Assembly (NCBI RefSeq): GCF_039710355.1
Contig: NZ_JBDKWZ010000008.1
Location: 62,001 to 126,000, forward strand
Reading direction: 5' to 3'
Source: Rapidithrix thailandica
Lineage (GTDB): Bacteria; Bacteroidota; Bacteroidia; Cytophagales; Flammeovirgaceae
Length of the DNA stretch: 64,000 nucleotides
Below the pieces are notes generated by a model. It did no database searches and was not told the DNA's origin. It saw only the letters and a list, made by a program, of their open reading frames with translations. Numbering within the stretch: position 1 is the first letter of the stretch; each line of letters starts with the position of its first letter. Position numbers and translations under genes: made by a program. This document shows positions 17,645 to 25,945 of the stretch, piece by piece.

Positions 17645-18169
17645 TTAATCTTTGTCATACCAAAGCTGTACCAGCCCGGAGGGAAAAGTAATGCTCTTTT
17701 TGAATTTTAAATTTTGTTCGGGCCTTCCGTCTCTAAAAAGACGAATTCCGTTTCCTAACAAGTGAGGGATGATCGAAATGATTAACCGGTCGATTAAAGC
17801 GTGGGATAATAATTCAAATACCAAGGCTCCGCCTCCATCGCAATAAATATCTTTACCAGGTTCTTGTTGAAGCCGCTTGATGAGTTGCTCTACATTTTGG
17901 ATAAACTCTACATTTTCGTCTTTCCCTTGCTTTGTATTGGAAAGAACGTAGCACTTTTTGTCTTTATGAGGAAAGTCAATACCAAATGAAAGAACTTTAT
18001 CGTAGGTTTTGCGCCCCCAGATCAAAGTATCAATATTTTGTTGAAATTCGGCATATCCAAAATCTTCCCCTTGAGTACTTACTATGGATAAAAAATCAAT
18101 ATTATCATCTTCTTTGGCAATATAGCCATCAAGGCTCATAGCAATATAAAGAATTACTTTTCTGGGCAT
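17645..18169 (-). CDS. Dihydrofolate reductase / RibD C-terminal family protein
   Basis: A 174-residue cytoplasmic protein of the RibD_C/DHFR-like superfamily, expected to bind NADPH. It has the family start MPRKVILYIAMSLDGYIAKEDD, then IDTLIWGRKTYDKVLSFG, the cofactor loop IYCDGGGALVFELL, and LIDRLIISIIPHLLGNGIRLF. The length is typical of the stand-alone subfamily found in many Bacteroidota. The substrate is not known and it is not a housekeeping DHFR. It is monocistronic. Confidence 0.85.
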   Translation of the reverse strand: MPRKVILYIAMSLDGYIAKEDDNIDFLSIVSTQGEDFGYAEFQQNIDTLIWGRKTYDKVLSFGIDFPHKDKKCYVLSNTKQGKDENVEFIQNVEQLIKRLQQEPGKDIYCDGGGALVFELLSHALIDRLIISIIPHLLGNGIRLFRDGRPEQNLKFKKSITFPSGLVQLWYDKD

Positions 18170-18299
18170 AGTAGTTAGGTTTTTGGTGACTTATTCCCTT
18201 ATAAAGGGTATAATATGGTAGGCTAAAGTTAAGAAAAAATTACTGGTTTGCTTGGTAAAATGAGGAGTATGATCGCTAGAAGGTTACGATTTTACGGAT

Positions 18300-18866
18300 T
18301 TACTTTTCCCATTGTTTTTTAACATTCCGTAGCGCTTTATATGTACAGTAGGATTGATAAGGGCTGGTGAAAATTGTGTCGGTAAATTGGGTTAGCCAGT
18401 GGCCAGGGGTGGAAAATATGTGGATTTTAAAAAGCAGTTTATTTTCTGTTTCTTCTATGGTAAAGGTGGAAATCCCTCTTTCCGCATGGCCGGAAAGTGT
18501 TTCATAAGCAAAGCCTTTTCTACCCGGTTGGTCAATGAGCTGATTGACCCGGACGGCTAAAATGATTTTTTGAGAGAGTAGCGGGTGAGGAGGAAAATAG
18601 ACCTGTTGGACAATGGTATCTCCAACTTGTATACTTCTGTTTTCTGCATCCCATTGAGTCAAAGAGGTCATAATATTTGCCGGAAAAATCTTATAGTCAA
18701 ACAGAATAGATAAATTCAAACGGTCCCTCTTTTTTGACAAGGCAATACTGGAAATTCTTTCCTTCAGCTGGGGTAACTGATAGGGCATGACAGGAATGGA
18801 CTTAAAATATTCAAGGTGTTGTGAAAGGCAGCTTGTTTGATCTTTTAAAAATATTTTCATCGCCAT
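18300..18866 (-). CDS. DUF1990 family protein
   Basis: A 188-residue protein matching the DUF1990 pattern. It has FDYKIFPANIM early, then VGDTIVQQVYFPP, and RKGFAYETLSGHAERGISTFTIEE, which is the G-F-x-Y-x-T-L-x-G-H-x-x-x-G core. Its function is unknown. Relatives in Bacillus (YndH) and actinobacteria are soluble. Two in-frame ATGs (18866 and 18860) are possible starts. It is monocistronic; no terminator was noticed. Confidence 0.75.
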   Translation of the reverse strand: MAMKIFLKDQTSCLSQHLEYFKSIPVMPYQLPQLKERISSIALSKKRDRLNLSILFDYKIFPANIMTSLTQWDAENRSIQVGDTIVQQVYFPPHPLLSQKIILAVRVNQLIDQPGRKGFAYETLSGHAERGISTFTIEETENKLLFKIHIFSTPGHWLTQFTDTIFTSPYQSYCTYKALRNVKKQWEK

Positions 18867-19085
18867 TGCTTTATATGCATCTTTGAAAGAGACCCGTTAG
18901 CCTTTCCAAATAGAAATTTGCCATGGTAGAGGAAGAGCATACAATCATTTCCCAGCTCGTCACTGTAAAGGGCAAATGCATAAAACCCTTCCCCCAAGTG
19001 TTATTTTACAAGTTGCATGTATACCATTCTGTATGCATTTTTTTCTGGATATCTAGGATGTACAAGAATGTATTCACAGGCTTGT

Positions 19086-19973
19086 TTATTTAATTTTTGC
19101 CATTGCTCTTACAGGAAACGTACCCACACCCTTAAATTTTGGTGGGATAGCACTGAATGTAAAACCTTCATCAGGCAATAGGTTTAAATTGCAGAGGTGT
19201 TCCACAATCAATATCTCATTGCCTAAAAGTAGACTGTGTACCGGCCGGCTTTTGCTTGAGGTATCATCAATATTGTGAGAATCGATACCTACTAAACTCA
19301 CCCGGCACTCCAAAAGGTATTCGGCTGCCGACTGGGTGAGATAAGGATGGTTTTCATAATACGTTTCAGTGTTCCAATGCTGGGCCCAGCCGGTGTGGAT
19401 TAATACCGCCCGGTTTCTGATTTCAAAGCCTTTCAGATGTTCTTCAGTGATGGCCAGACTATTTTCAAAAGGTACCCGGATCACGGTTCCCTCGATGTCT
19501 GCAAATTTCTCTAAACCGACTTCAGAGAGGTCTTTCCCTGTTTCATATCTATGAAACGGACAGTCTATATAGGTTCCGGTATTGGAAACCATTTCTATTT
19601 TACCAACTTGAAATTCGGTACCCTCTTCGTAATGACTTTTAGAGTCTTCTCGACTCAAATAATCACAGATAATAGGTGCAGGCAGCCCTTTGTAGGTGAC
19701 CAGCCCGTTTTCAATCGTATGACTCAAATCGATGTAGGTTTTAGCATGGGCAGGGCTGTCAATAGGTTGACGTTTGTGTTTTTCACGAATGATTTCTTTG
19801 TTTAAAATTTTTGTTTTGCCTACCATCAACAAGCGCATGTCTTCTACGATATAGTCGATCAACTCTGCATCCGAAATATTCTCACTTGAGATGTCGAGCC
19901 GGAAGTCTTCCCCTTTAATACTTCCTCCGTTTGTGAAATAAATTTCAAAGTCAAATTTTACCCTGTAGTCCAT
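19086..19973 (-). CDS. Cyclase family protein (kynurenine formamidase-like) with N-terminal extension
   Basis: A 295-residue protein. Residues about 70-295 form the cyclase/kynurenine formamidase fold starting IDLSHTIENGLVTYKG, with VLIHTGWAQHW and VGIDSHNID. The usual metal motif HxGTHxDxPxH appears as NTGTYIDCPFH, so the first two His are Asn and Tyr while Asp, Pro and the last His remain. Residues 1-69 are an extra domain (FDFEIYFTNGGSIKGEDF, then MRLLMVGKTKILNKEIIREKHKR). I have an impression of this extra part as a small separate protein in other bacteria, which would make this a fusion; that is memory, not checked. The substrate is unknown and the changed motif argues against simple KynB activity. 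Confidence 0.8.
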   Translation of the reverse strand: MDYRVKFDFEIYFTNGGSIKGEDFRLDISSENISDAELIDYIVEDMRLLMVGKTKILNKEIIREKHKRQPIDSPAHAKTYIDLSHTIENGLVTYKGLPAPIICDYLSREDSKSHYEEGTEFQVGKIEMVSNTGTYIDCPFHRYETGKDLSEVGLEKFADIEGTVIRVPFENSLAITEEHLKGFEIRNRAVLIHTGWAQHWNTETYYENHPYLTQSAAEYLLECRVSLVGIDSHNIDDTSSKSRPVHSLLLGNEILIVEHLCNLNLLPDEGFTFSAIPPKFKGVGTFPVRAMAKIK

Positions 19974-20743
19974 TGAAATAAATGATTTTTTATTAGAACC
20001 GTTTATCCGTTTTTGGATGATTGTTCATTAGAAATAGGTAAGCCAAATTAAACAAAATATCTCTAATCCGGTAGGAGGTAAAGGACAGTATTTCAAGAGG
20101 GAGTATAAGAAGGGTTTTAGGGGGGATTTTACAGAGGAAACCGGGGGTAAGAAATAAATAAAGGCTCCACAATTTGTAGAGCCCTTAATACTTTAATAAA
20201 CTAAACTAACAAACAAACTTCACTATCTTTAACTACAAAGAAAGGCAAATGATATGAAAATACGTTTCACTTTCTTTTCTCTGCTTTAATTTTCATGTAA
20301 TATTTAGCTGTTTTTTTGTTTTTTATAAAAGTATTCGAATTTAGATATCTGCTAATATTGGTATAAACCTTACGGGGTTTTGATAAGTTTAAATGGTTTT
20401 CTGTTGTAAACCAGTAATTTAAAGCTCGTAATGAAAGCTCTTAAAAATGGGTGTGAGGATATACATACAATTGAAGTAGTTTCTCTTAGCGCTTTTCGGG
20501 CAAGAGCAAAAAGCTCTCTTTGTATAGTACAAAAGAACCTCATTACTTTACAAACAGTACAAAACATACAGAGGTTTCTGATAAGGATCAAGTGCAAAAG
20601 GAAAGTGGAAATTTGAAGGCTTCGGGTATTATTCGCTGCCCTTGTTTAAGGGCATAGGTATACACCGGTAAAGTATTGAACATTACCCTTGTGCAGGAAG
20701 TATACTCCTAGACTTTTTGCTTTGAAAGAGTTGTCGCTCTGGT
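19974..20743. other. 770-bp region without a convincing gene
   Basis: Two short overlapping antisense frames near 20370-20616 are present, but both have skewed Cys/Ser/Lys content and no RBS or homology cue. A small imperfect hairpin at 20163-20184 (GGCTC...GAGCC) is followed on the minus strand by T-rich sequence. A short CCCTTGTTTAAGGG hairpin sits near 20640. It could hide a small RNA but nothing more is supported. Confidence 0.3.
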
Positions 20744-21247
20744 TTACTCTGCCAATAATTTTTTAGGAATTGACAGGAACGAATAGAAATAAAAGGCAAC
20801 CCAAGTAACCATTAAAAGAGCAAATAAAACTATATAGCCATAATGAGTCATCTCAAAGTCGGAGTTAAAGCTAAAGACAATGGCTACACAATAAATCATA
20901 AAGAGGTTAATGATACTATTGAGCGCATAGATCCAGCCCTTGGCTCTTTCATACAATTCCTTTTTCATCTCTGAATTGCTATGCCATTTAGTTTTATTGG
21001 GTAAAATAAGCAAGGATTTAGGAAGGTAAGGTAGCGATATGCCAATGACACTCAATCCGATGTTCATCAATAGTGCAATGAAAATGGATGAGTAAAAGAA
21101 ACTTCCCCGGTCAATCAGATATTCTTTAAACCCAGCCGAGGTCAAGTCGAGCTTGAGGGTTTGAGGAAAGTAAATATAACATAACAGATTTATTCCCAAC
21201 ACCGTCAAGAGGGTTAAGATCATTGCATATTTCGCCAGTCTGAACAT
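20744..21247 (-). CDS. Hypothetical four-pass membrane protein
   Basis: A 167-residue protein with four hydrophobic segments (about 8-28, 48-70, 108-128 and 135-157) and a charged loop KTKWHSNSEMKKELYERAKG in the middle. I see no recognised family or motif. It is monocistronic and divergent from the lut operon across 350 bases. Confidence 0.6.
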   Translation of the reverse strand: MFRLAKYAMILTLLTVLGINLLCYIYFPQTLKLDLTSAGFKEYLIDRGSFFYSSIFIALLMNIGLSVIGISLPYLPKSLLILPNKTKWHSNSEMKKELYERAKGWIYALNSIINLFMIYCVAIVFSFNSDFEMTHYGYIVLFALLMVTWVAFYFYSFLSIPKKLLAE

Positions 21248-21598
21248 ACGTATAGCCTTTACCAGAATGTATAAATCCTTTTGTTTTGTGGTTTACGGGA
21301 GATTTAATTGCTCTCAAATCCCTCGAAAAAAGTACCGATGTGCAAAGCTAGTAAAGAAATGATGAATTTGAGTTGAAAACAGAAAATAAGCCGGAAGGGA
21401 GTTCTTTGTTTGGGCTGCATATCGTGAAATACAAACGTTTTCAATCGCCACAGGAGAAAAAATTATTAACTTCACACAGTTGAAAAAGTGGGGAGGGAGT
21501 AGGTTTTTGAGAGCCAATAAACACGTTATGTTTGTTTCTCTCATAGGGGCCGGATTAGGTTTTGGCCCTGTATTCAATTTCTACAAACACTATTGAGT
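21248..21598. other. Divergent intergenic region upstream of lutA
   Basis: 351 bases. A minus-strand frame at 21314-21577 lacks coding character. It should contain the lut promoter and any operator. I saw no clear GntR-type palindrome near lutA. Confidence 0.3.
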
Positions 21599-22345
21599 AT
21601 GAAAAGGAAAGTGGGTCTTTTTATCCCCTGCTATATTGATCAATTCTATCCTAACATAGCCATTGCTACTTTAAAACTTCTGGAAAAGTTTGATTTGGAG
21701 GTTGGATACCCTTTGGAGCAAACCTGTTGTGGCCAGCCCATGGCCAATTCCGGTTTTGAGGAGGCTAGTTTGGATGCTGCACAGTTGTTCATCCGGAATT
21801 TTCAGGAGTTTGATTACATCGTGGCCCCTTCCGGAAGCTGTGTGTTACATGTCAAAGAACATTATAATCTATTGCCTGGATCTGAGGCTGTGACAAAGGT
21901 TCGGGAAAACACCTTTGAGCTATGTGAGTTTTTGGTAGATGTGCTCAAGGTAGACCACCTGAAAGCCCGCTTCCCTTTCAAAGTGGGTTACCACTCCAGT
22001 TGTCATGGTCAGCGAGGGCTTTGTTTAAGTCAATCTTCCGAATTAAACGCTCCGGGCTTTTCCAAGCCTAAGCAATTACTTCAAATGGTAGATGGCCTGG
22101 AACTGGTGGAGTTGAACCGGCCGGACGAATGTTGCGGCTTTGGCGGAACCTTTGCCGTGAGCGAAGAGGCTGTTTCGGTAAGAATGGGCAAAGACCGGAT
22201 TCAAGATCACCTGGAGCAGGGAGCGGAAGTGCTGACCGGAGGGGATGCTTCTTGCCTGATGCACCTGGAAGGCTTGATTAAGCGAAAGCAGCTTCCTTTG
22301 AAAGTAAAACATATTGCGGAAATTTTAAATGGAGAAAGCGTATGA
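21599..22345 (+). CDS. lutA: L-lactate utilisation Fe-S protein LutA
   Basis: A 248-residue cytoplasmic iron-sulfur subunit of the LutABC L-lactate oxidation system. Two CCG cysteine-rich motifs are visible: QTCCGQPMANSG at 41-52 and DECCGFGGTF at 176-185, with HSSCHGQRGL at 132-141 between them. These are the hallmarks of the heterodisulfide-reductase-type CCG domain. ATG 21599 starts MKRKVGLFIPCYIDQFYP; a TTG six bases upstream is less likely. The stop overlaps the lutB start (ATGA), so the two are translationally coupled. Confidence 0.92.
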   Translation: MKRKVGLFIPCYIDQFYPNIAIATLKLLEKFDLEVGYPLEQTCCGQPMANSGFEEASLDAAQLFIRNFQEFDYIVAPSGSCVLHVKEHYNLLPGSEAVTKVRENTFELCEFLVDVLKVDHLKARFPFKVGYHSSCHGQRGLCLSQSSELNAPGFSKPKQLLQMVDGLELVELNRPDECCGFGGTFAVSEEAVSVRMGKDRIQDHLEQGAEVLTGGDASCLMHLEGLIKRKQLPLKVKHIAEILNGESV

Positions 22346-23715
22346 ACCATCCGGAAGCAGCCAAAAAATTTGTAAAAGACGAACAACGTACCACTTGGCA
22401 TGATCAATCTTTGTGGTTTGTCCGTACCAAACGCGATAAGTCCAGCAAGTCCCTTCCGGAATGGGAAGAGCTTCGCAATATGGCTTCGGCCATTAAAGCC
22501 AATGTGCTGTCTCATTTGGATGAATACCTGGAAGAATTTGAAAGAAACGCTCAAGCAAATGGCGTGACGGTACACTGGGCAAAAGATGCAGAGGAACATA
22601 ACCGGATTGTGCACAGCATACTTGCCAAACATCGCGTAAAGCGTCTGGTAAAAAGCAAGTCGATGTTGACGGAGGAATGCCATCTGAACCCCCATTTGGA
22701 ACAGCAAGGCATAGAGGTCATCGATACGGATCTGGGAGAGCGAATCGTGCAATTGGCTAATGAACCTCCCAGTCATATTGTAATGCCGGCCATTCATAAA
22801 AAGAAAGAAGAAATAGGGGAGTTGTTTGCCAAGACAATAGGGACAGAACCCGGAGCAAAAGATCCGCAATACTTGACGGAAGCCGCCCGTCAGCATTTAC
22901 GCGAAAAATTCCTGGCTGCTGATGCGGCCATCACCGGGGTGAATTTTGCCATTGCCGAAACCGGGGGGGTAGTGGTCTGTACCAACGAAGGCAATGCTGA
23001 CATGGGAGTGCACCTGGCTCCTGTGCATATCGCTTGTATGGGAATGGAAAAAATTATTCCCAAAGCGGAACATTTAGGCGTATTTCTTCGGCTGTTGGCG
23101 CGTAGTGCTACCGGGCAGCCCATTACTACCTATTCTTCTCATTTCCATAAGCCCCGTGCCGGAACTGAAATGCATATTGTAATTGTGGACAACGGCCGTT
23201 CGGAGCACTTGGGACAAGAAGACTTTAGAAGAGCCCTACATTGTATTCGTTGTGGTGCTTGTATGAATACTTGCCCGATTTACCGGAGAAGCGGAGGGCA
23301 TAGTTATGGGTATACCGTACCCGGACCCATCGGCTCCATCATAGCCCCGGCCCGTAATTTGAAAGCAAACCATACCTTGCCGTTTGCTTCTACTTTATGC
23401 GGCTCGTGTAGTAATGTGTGTCCGGTGAAGATTGATATTCACGATCAGTTGTATAAATGGAGGCAAGTGATTGCCAAAAAGAAAGAAGTGCCCCTTTCCA
23501 AGCAATTGGCAATGAAAGTAGCCGGAAGAGTATTTGCCAACCCCGGTTTGTATCGTATGTTGGGCAAAGTGGGAAGAAAGGTGTTGCGTTTGCCATTAAA
23601 ACCTTTGATCTATAATCCCTTAAACACCTGGGGAAAGGCTAGGGACTTACCGGAAGCACCCAAACAATCCTTTAGAGAATGGTACCTTGAAAACTATCCG
23701 AAAAATGGGAAGTAG
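22342..23715 (+). CDS. lutB: L-lactate utilisation Fe-S protein LutB
   Basis: A 457-residue cytoplasmic subunit. The N-terminal two-thirds is a LUD domain (for example ADAAITGVNFAIAETGGVVV). It is followed by a two-cluster ferredoxin region with CIRCGACMNTCP at about 300-311 and CGSCSNVCPVKID near 353-365, then a basic C-terminal tail. It is expected to pass electrons from L-lactate to the quinone pool with LutA and LutC. It overlaps lutA by 4 bases and lutC by 11 bases, making a tightly coupled operon. Confidence 0.95.
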   Translation: MNHPEAAKKFVKDEQRTTWHDQSLWFVRTKRDKSSKSLPEWEELRNMASAIKANVLSHLDEYLEEFERNAQANGVTVHWAKDAEEHNRIVHSILAKHRVKRLVKSKSMLTEECHLNPHLEQQGIEVIDTDLGERIVQLANEPPSHIVMPAIHKKKEEIGELFAKTIGTEPGAKDPQYLTEAARQHLREKFLAADAAITGVNFAIAETGGVVVCTNEGNADMGVHLAPVHIACMGMEKIIPKAEHLGVFLRLLARSATGQPITTYSSHFHKPRAGTEMHIVIVDNGRSEHLGQEDFRRALHCIRCGACMNTCPIYRRSGGHSYGYTVPGPIGSIIAPARNLKANHTLPFASTLCGSCSNVCPVKIDIHDQLYKWRQVIAKKKEVPLSKQLAMKVAGRVFANPGLYRMLGKVGRKVLRLPLKPLIYNPLNTWGKARDLPEAPKQSFREWYLENYPKNGK

Positions 23716-24289
23716 AGAACAAATATTAGCCAGAGTCAAAAAGAATAAACCGGAAGGTATGCCTTTACCTTCTGTCAAGTTTTTTGAAGAATATGCTTCG
23801 GAAAACTTAGTGCAAGCTTTTTCGGAAGTGTTGGAAGGTGTAGGAGGGAAAGTAGTAAGTGTTTCGGGATATGCCGAGGCAAAGCAACAAATACTGGGCT
23901 GTTATCCGGATAAGAAAAATGTGGGATCCTCTATTCCGGAATTAGAGATGGGCGGTTTGACTCTGGATGCCATAGACGATCCTCATGCATTACACCAATT
24001 GGATTTGATGCTTGTAAAAGGGGAAGTAGGCGTAGCGGAAAACGGTGCCATCTGGGTATCGGAAAACTCTCTTTCGCACAGGGTATCCCCCTTTATTACG
24101 GAGCATCTGGCCATTGTCCTCGAAAAAGAGAAACTTGTTTGGAATATGCACCAAGCCTATAGCCGTGAGGAGGTTTGTTTGGAAGGCTATGGAGTCTTTA
24201 TAGCCGGACCTTCCAAAACGGCCGACATTGAACAATCGCTGGTGATTGGGGCCCATGGGCCGCGTAGTTTATTGGTAGTATTGATCTAA
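23705..24289 (+). CDS. lutC: L-lactate utilisation protein LutC (LUD domain)
   Basis: A 194-residue LUD-domain protein completing the LutABC set. Features are MGSREQILARVKKNKPEG at the start, the LUD core DLMLVKGEVGVAENGAIWV, and the C-terminal GPSKTADIEQSLVIGAHGPRSL, matching the conserved G-P-S-x-T-x-D-I motif. The ATG at 23705 overlaps the end of lutB and is favoured over an in-frame TTG at 23687. It is the last gene of the operon, followed by a strong terminator. Confidence 0.92.
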   Translation: MGSREQILARVKKNKPEGMPLPSVKFFEEYASENLVQAFSEVLEGVGGKVVSVSGYAEAKQQILGCYPDKKNVGSSIPELEMGGLTLDAIDDPHALHQLDLMLVKGEVGVAENGAIWVSENSLSHRVSPFITEHLAIVLEKEKLVWNMHQAYSREEVCLEGYGVFIAGPSKTADIEQSLVIGAHGPRSLLVVLI

Positions 24290-24301
24290 AACAAAGGAAT
24301 T

Positions 24302-24348
24302 AAAATACAATAAGGGAGCAATGTGAATTCGCTCCCTTATTGTATTTT
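24302..24348. terminator. Perfect 18-bp stem bidirectional terminator
   Basis: 24302-24319 and 24331-24348 are exact reverse complements with an 11-base loop and A/T-rich outer ends. It separates lutC from the convergent decarboxylase gene. Confidence 0.9.
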
Positions 24349-24418
24349 AAAACTTCTCTTACACATATATTCCCCTCCGTTTTCCTCATTCTTTCACCAT
24401 TGCAACCATGGTTTACAG

Positions 24419-25855
24419 TTAACCTAATTTCAATGAAGATTTTATTTCTTCATAGGTTTTCCAAAGTAGGTTTAATAACTGATCAACGTTTTCCTTTTGC
24501 ACATGTGTTTGCCCGATGGCTACGCGAAGTGTGTATATGCCATTGAGTTTGGTATGTGTGAGATATACTTTTCCCGAAGCATTCATTTTTTGCATTAAGG
24601 TAGCATTTAGCCGGGTGAGCGCTTCTTCGCTGGATAGTTGAGAAGGTTTTAAACGGAAACATACCAGGTTTAATGGGGTAGGGGCCAAGAGCTCCACTTC
24701 CGGATGCTTTTGAATGGCTTCCAGGAAATAATGCGACAGTTCAATGTGGTGACGGATTTTCTTTTGTAGTCCCTTCACCCCAAATGAACGGATGACAAAC
24801 CATAGTTTCAATGCCCGGAAACGCCTGCCTAGTTGAATGCCCCAGTCGCGGTAATTGTTGACCTGTTTGTCTACTTGGGTTTTCAGATATTCCGGCAAGA
24901 TTTCAAAGGTTCGGATCAATTTCGACTCATCTTTGACATAATAGGCAGAGCAATCAAAGTTCGTAAACATCCATTTATGAGGGTTGAATACATAACTGTC
25001 GGCAAGTTCCAGTCCCTCAATGATCCATCGTTTTTCCGGTAGCAACATGGCTGTGCCGGCATAAGCACCATCCACATGTAGCCATAAGCGATGCTTTTGG
25101 CATATTTCACCTATTTTTTTGACCGGATCGATGGCGGTGGAGCTGGTAGTTCCGATAGAAGCGACTACACATAGCGGGTGAAAGCCCAGTGCAATATCGG
25201 TTTGGATTTCTTTTTCCAAAGCATCCGGCCGCATGGCAAAGTCCCTGTCTACCGGGATTTTACGAAGTTGATCGCTACCGATCCCGGCAATTTTGATGGC
25301 TTTGTCTATGGAAGAGTGTGTTTGTGTGCTGCAGTAAACGGTGAATTTGGTTTTGGAGTCCAGTCCCGATTTATTGCTTTGAAAATCAGTAGCACTTTCA
25401 CGGGCCGTTAGCAGGGCGCATAAGGTAGCGGTGGAAGCCGTATCCTGGATAACTCCGGTAAATTCGGCTGGTAATCCCATCATTTGTTTCATCCATTCCA
25501 TTACCTTTTGCTCCAATTCGGCTGCAGCAGGTGACGTTTCCCAAATCATGCATTGAGCGCCTAAGGTAGCGGTCAACATTTCTCCCAGAATGGACGGGTA
25601 ACTGTTATTTGCCGGAAAGTAAGCAAAGAAATTTGGATGTTGCCAATGCGTAATTCCTTTTAGGATTTTAGTTTGGAAGTCCCGGAAGATTTGGGAAAAA
25701 CTCTCCGCTTCTTCCGGAGGAAGCTCCGGTAACTGTTGATAGATTTCACCAGGCTCTACTTGAGCTTTTACCGGAAGGCTTTCTATTTGTTGGAAATAAT
25801 CGGCCATCCAGTCAACCATGTTATGTCCGAAATTTCGAAATTCTTCGTTAGTCAT
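24419..25855 (-). CDS. Group II PLP-dependent decarboxylase (aromatic-L-amino-acid type)
   Basis: A 478-residue fold-type I decarboxylase. It starts with the aromatic decarboxylase pattern NFGHNMVDWMADYFQQIESLPV. It then has THWQHPNFFAYFPANNSYPSIL and HVDGAYAGTAMLLPE, with the PLP-binding Lys294 in FNPHKWMFTNFDCS. The order and length match aromatic-L-amino-acid (tryptophan/tyrosine/DOPA) decarboxylases, including the H-P-x-F-x-x-Y/F-F/P substrate loop. It would produce an aromatic amine and CO2. Exact substrate choice among Trp, Tyr, Phe and DOPA cannot be read by eye. It is monocistronic. Confidence 0.88.
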   Translation of the reverse strand: MTNEEFRNFGHNMVDWMADYFQQIESLPVKAQVEPGEIYQQLPELPPEEAESFSQIFRDFQTKILKGITHWQHPNFFAYFPANNSYPSILGEMLTATLGAQCMIWETSPAAAELEQKVMEWMKQMMGLPAEFTGVIQDTASTATLCALLTARESATDFQSNKSGLDSKTKFTVYCSTQTHSSIDKAIKIAGIGSDQLRKIPVDRDFAMRPDALEKEIQTDIALGFHPLCVVASIGTTSSTAIDPVKKIGEICQKHRLWLHVDGAYAGTAMLLPEKRWIIEGLELADSYVFNPHKWMFTNFDCSAYYVKDESKLIRTFEILPEYLKTQVDKQVNNYRDWGIQLGRRFRALKLWFVIRSFGVKGLQKKIRHHIELSHYFLEAIQKHPEVELLAPTPLNLVCFRLKPSQLSSEEALTRLNATLMQKMNASGKVYLTHTKLNGIYTLRVAIGQTHVQKENVDQLLNLLWKTYEEIKSSLKLG

Positions 25856-25945
25856 GAAATTTTCGTTTATTTGTGATAGATCAAGTGGACTGTTGATGTA
25901 GAGAGTAAATTTGTTATAGCGTGGTAATTTTACTAAAAATCACCG

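Noticed and set aside
20370..20616. Two short overlapping frames in the 770-bp gap
   Set aside because: Mutually antisense, no recognisable motif or leader; likely chance frames.
22207..22896. 229-residue minus-strand frame over lutA/lutB
   Set aside because: It lies opposite well-supported lut genes and reads as low-quality Phe/Cys/His-rich sequence; a shadow.
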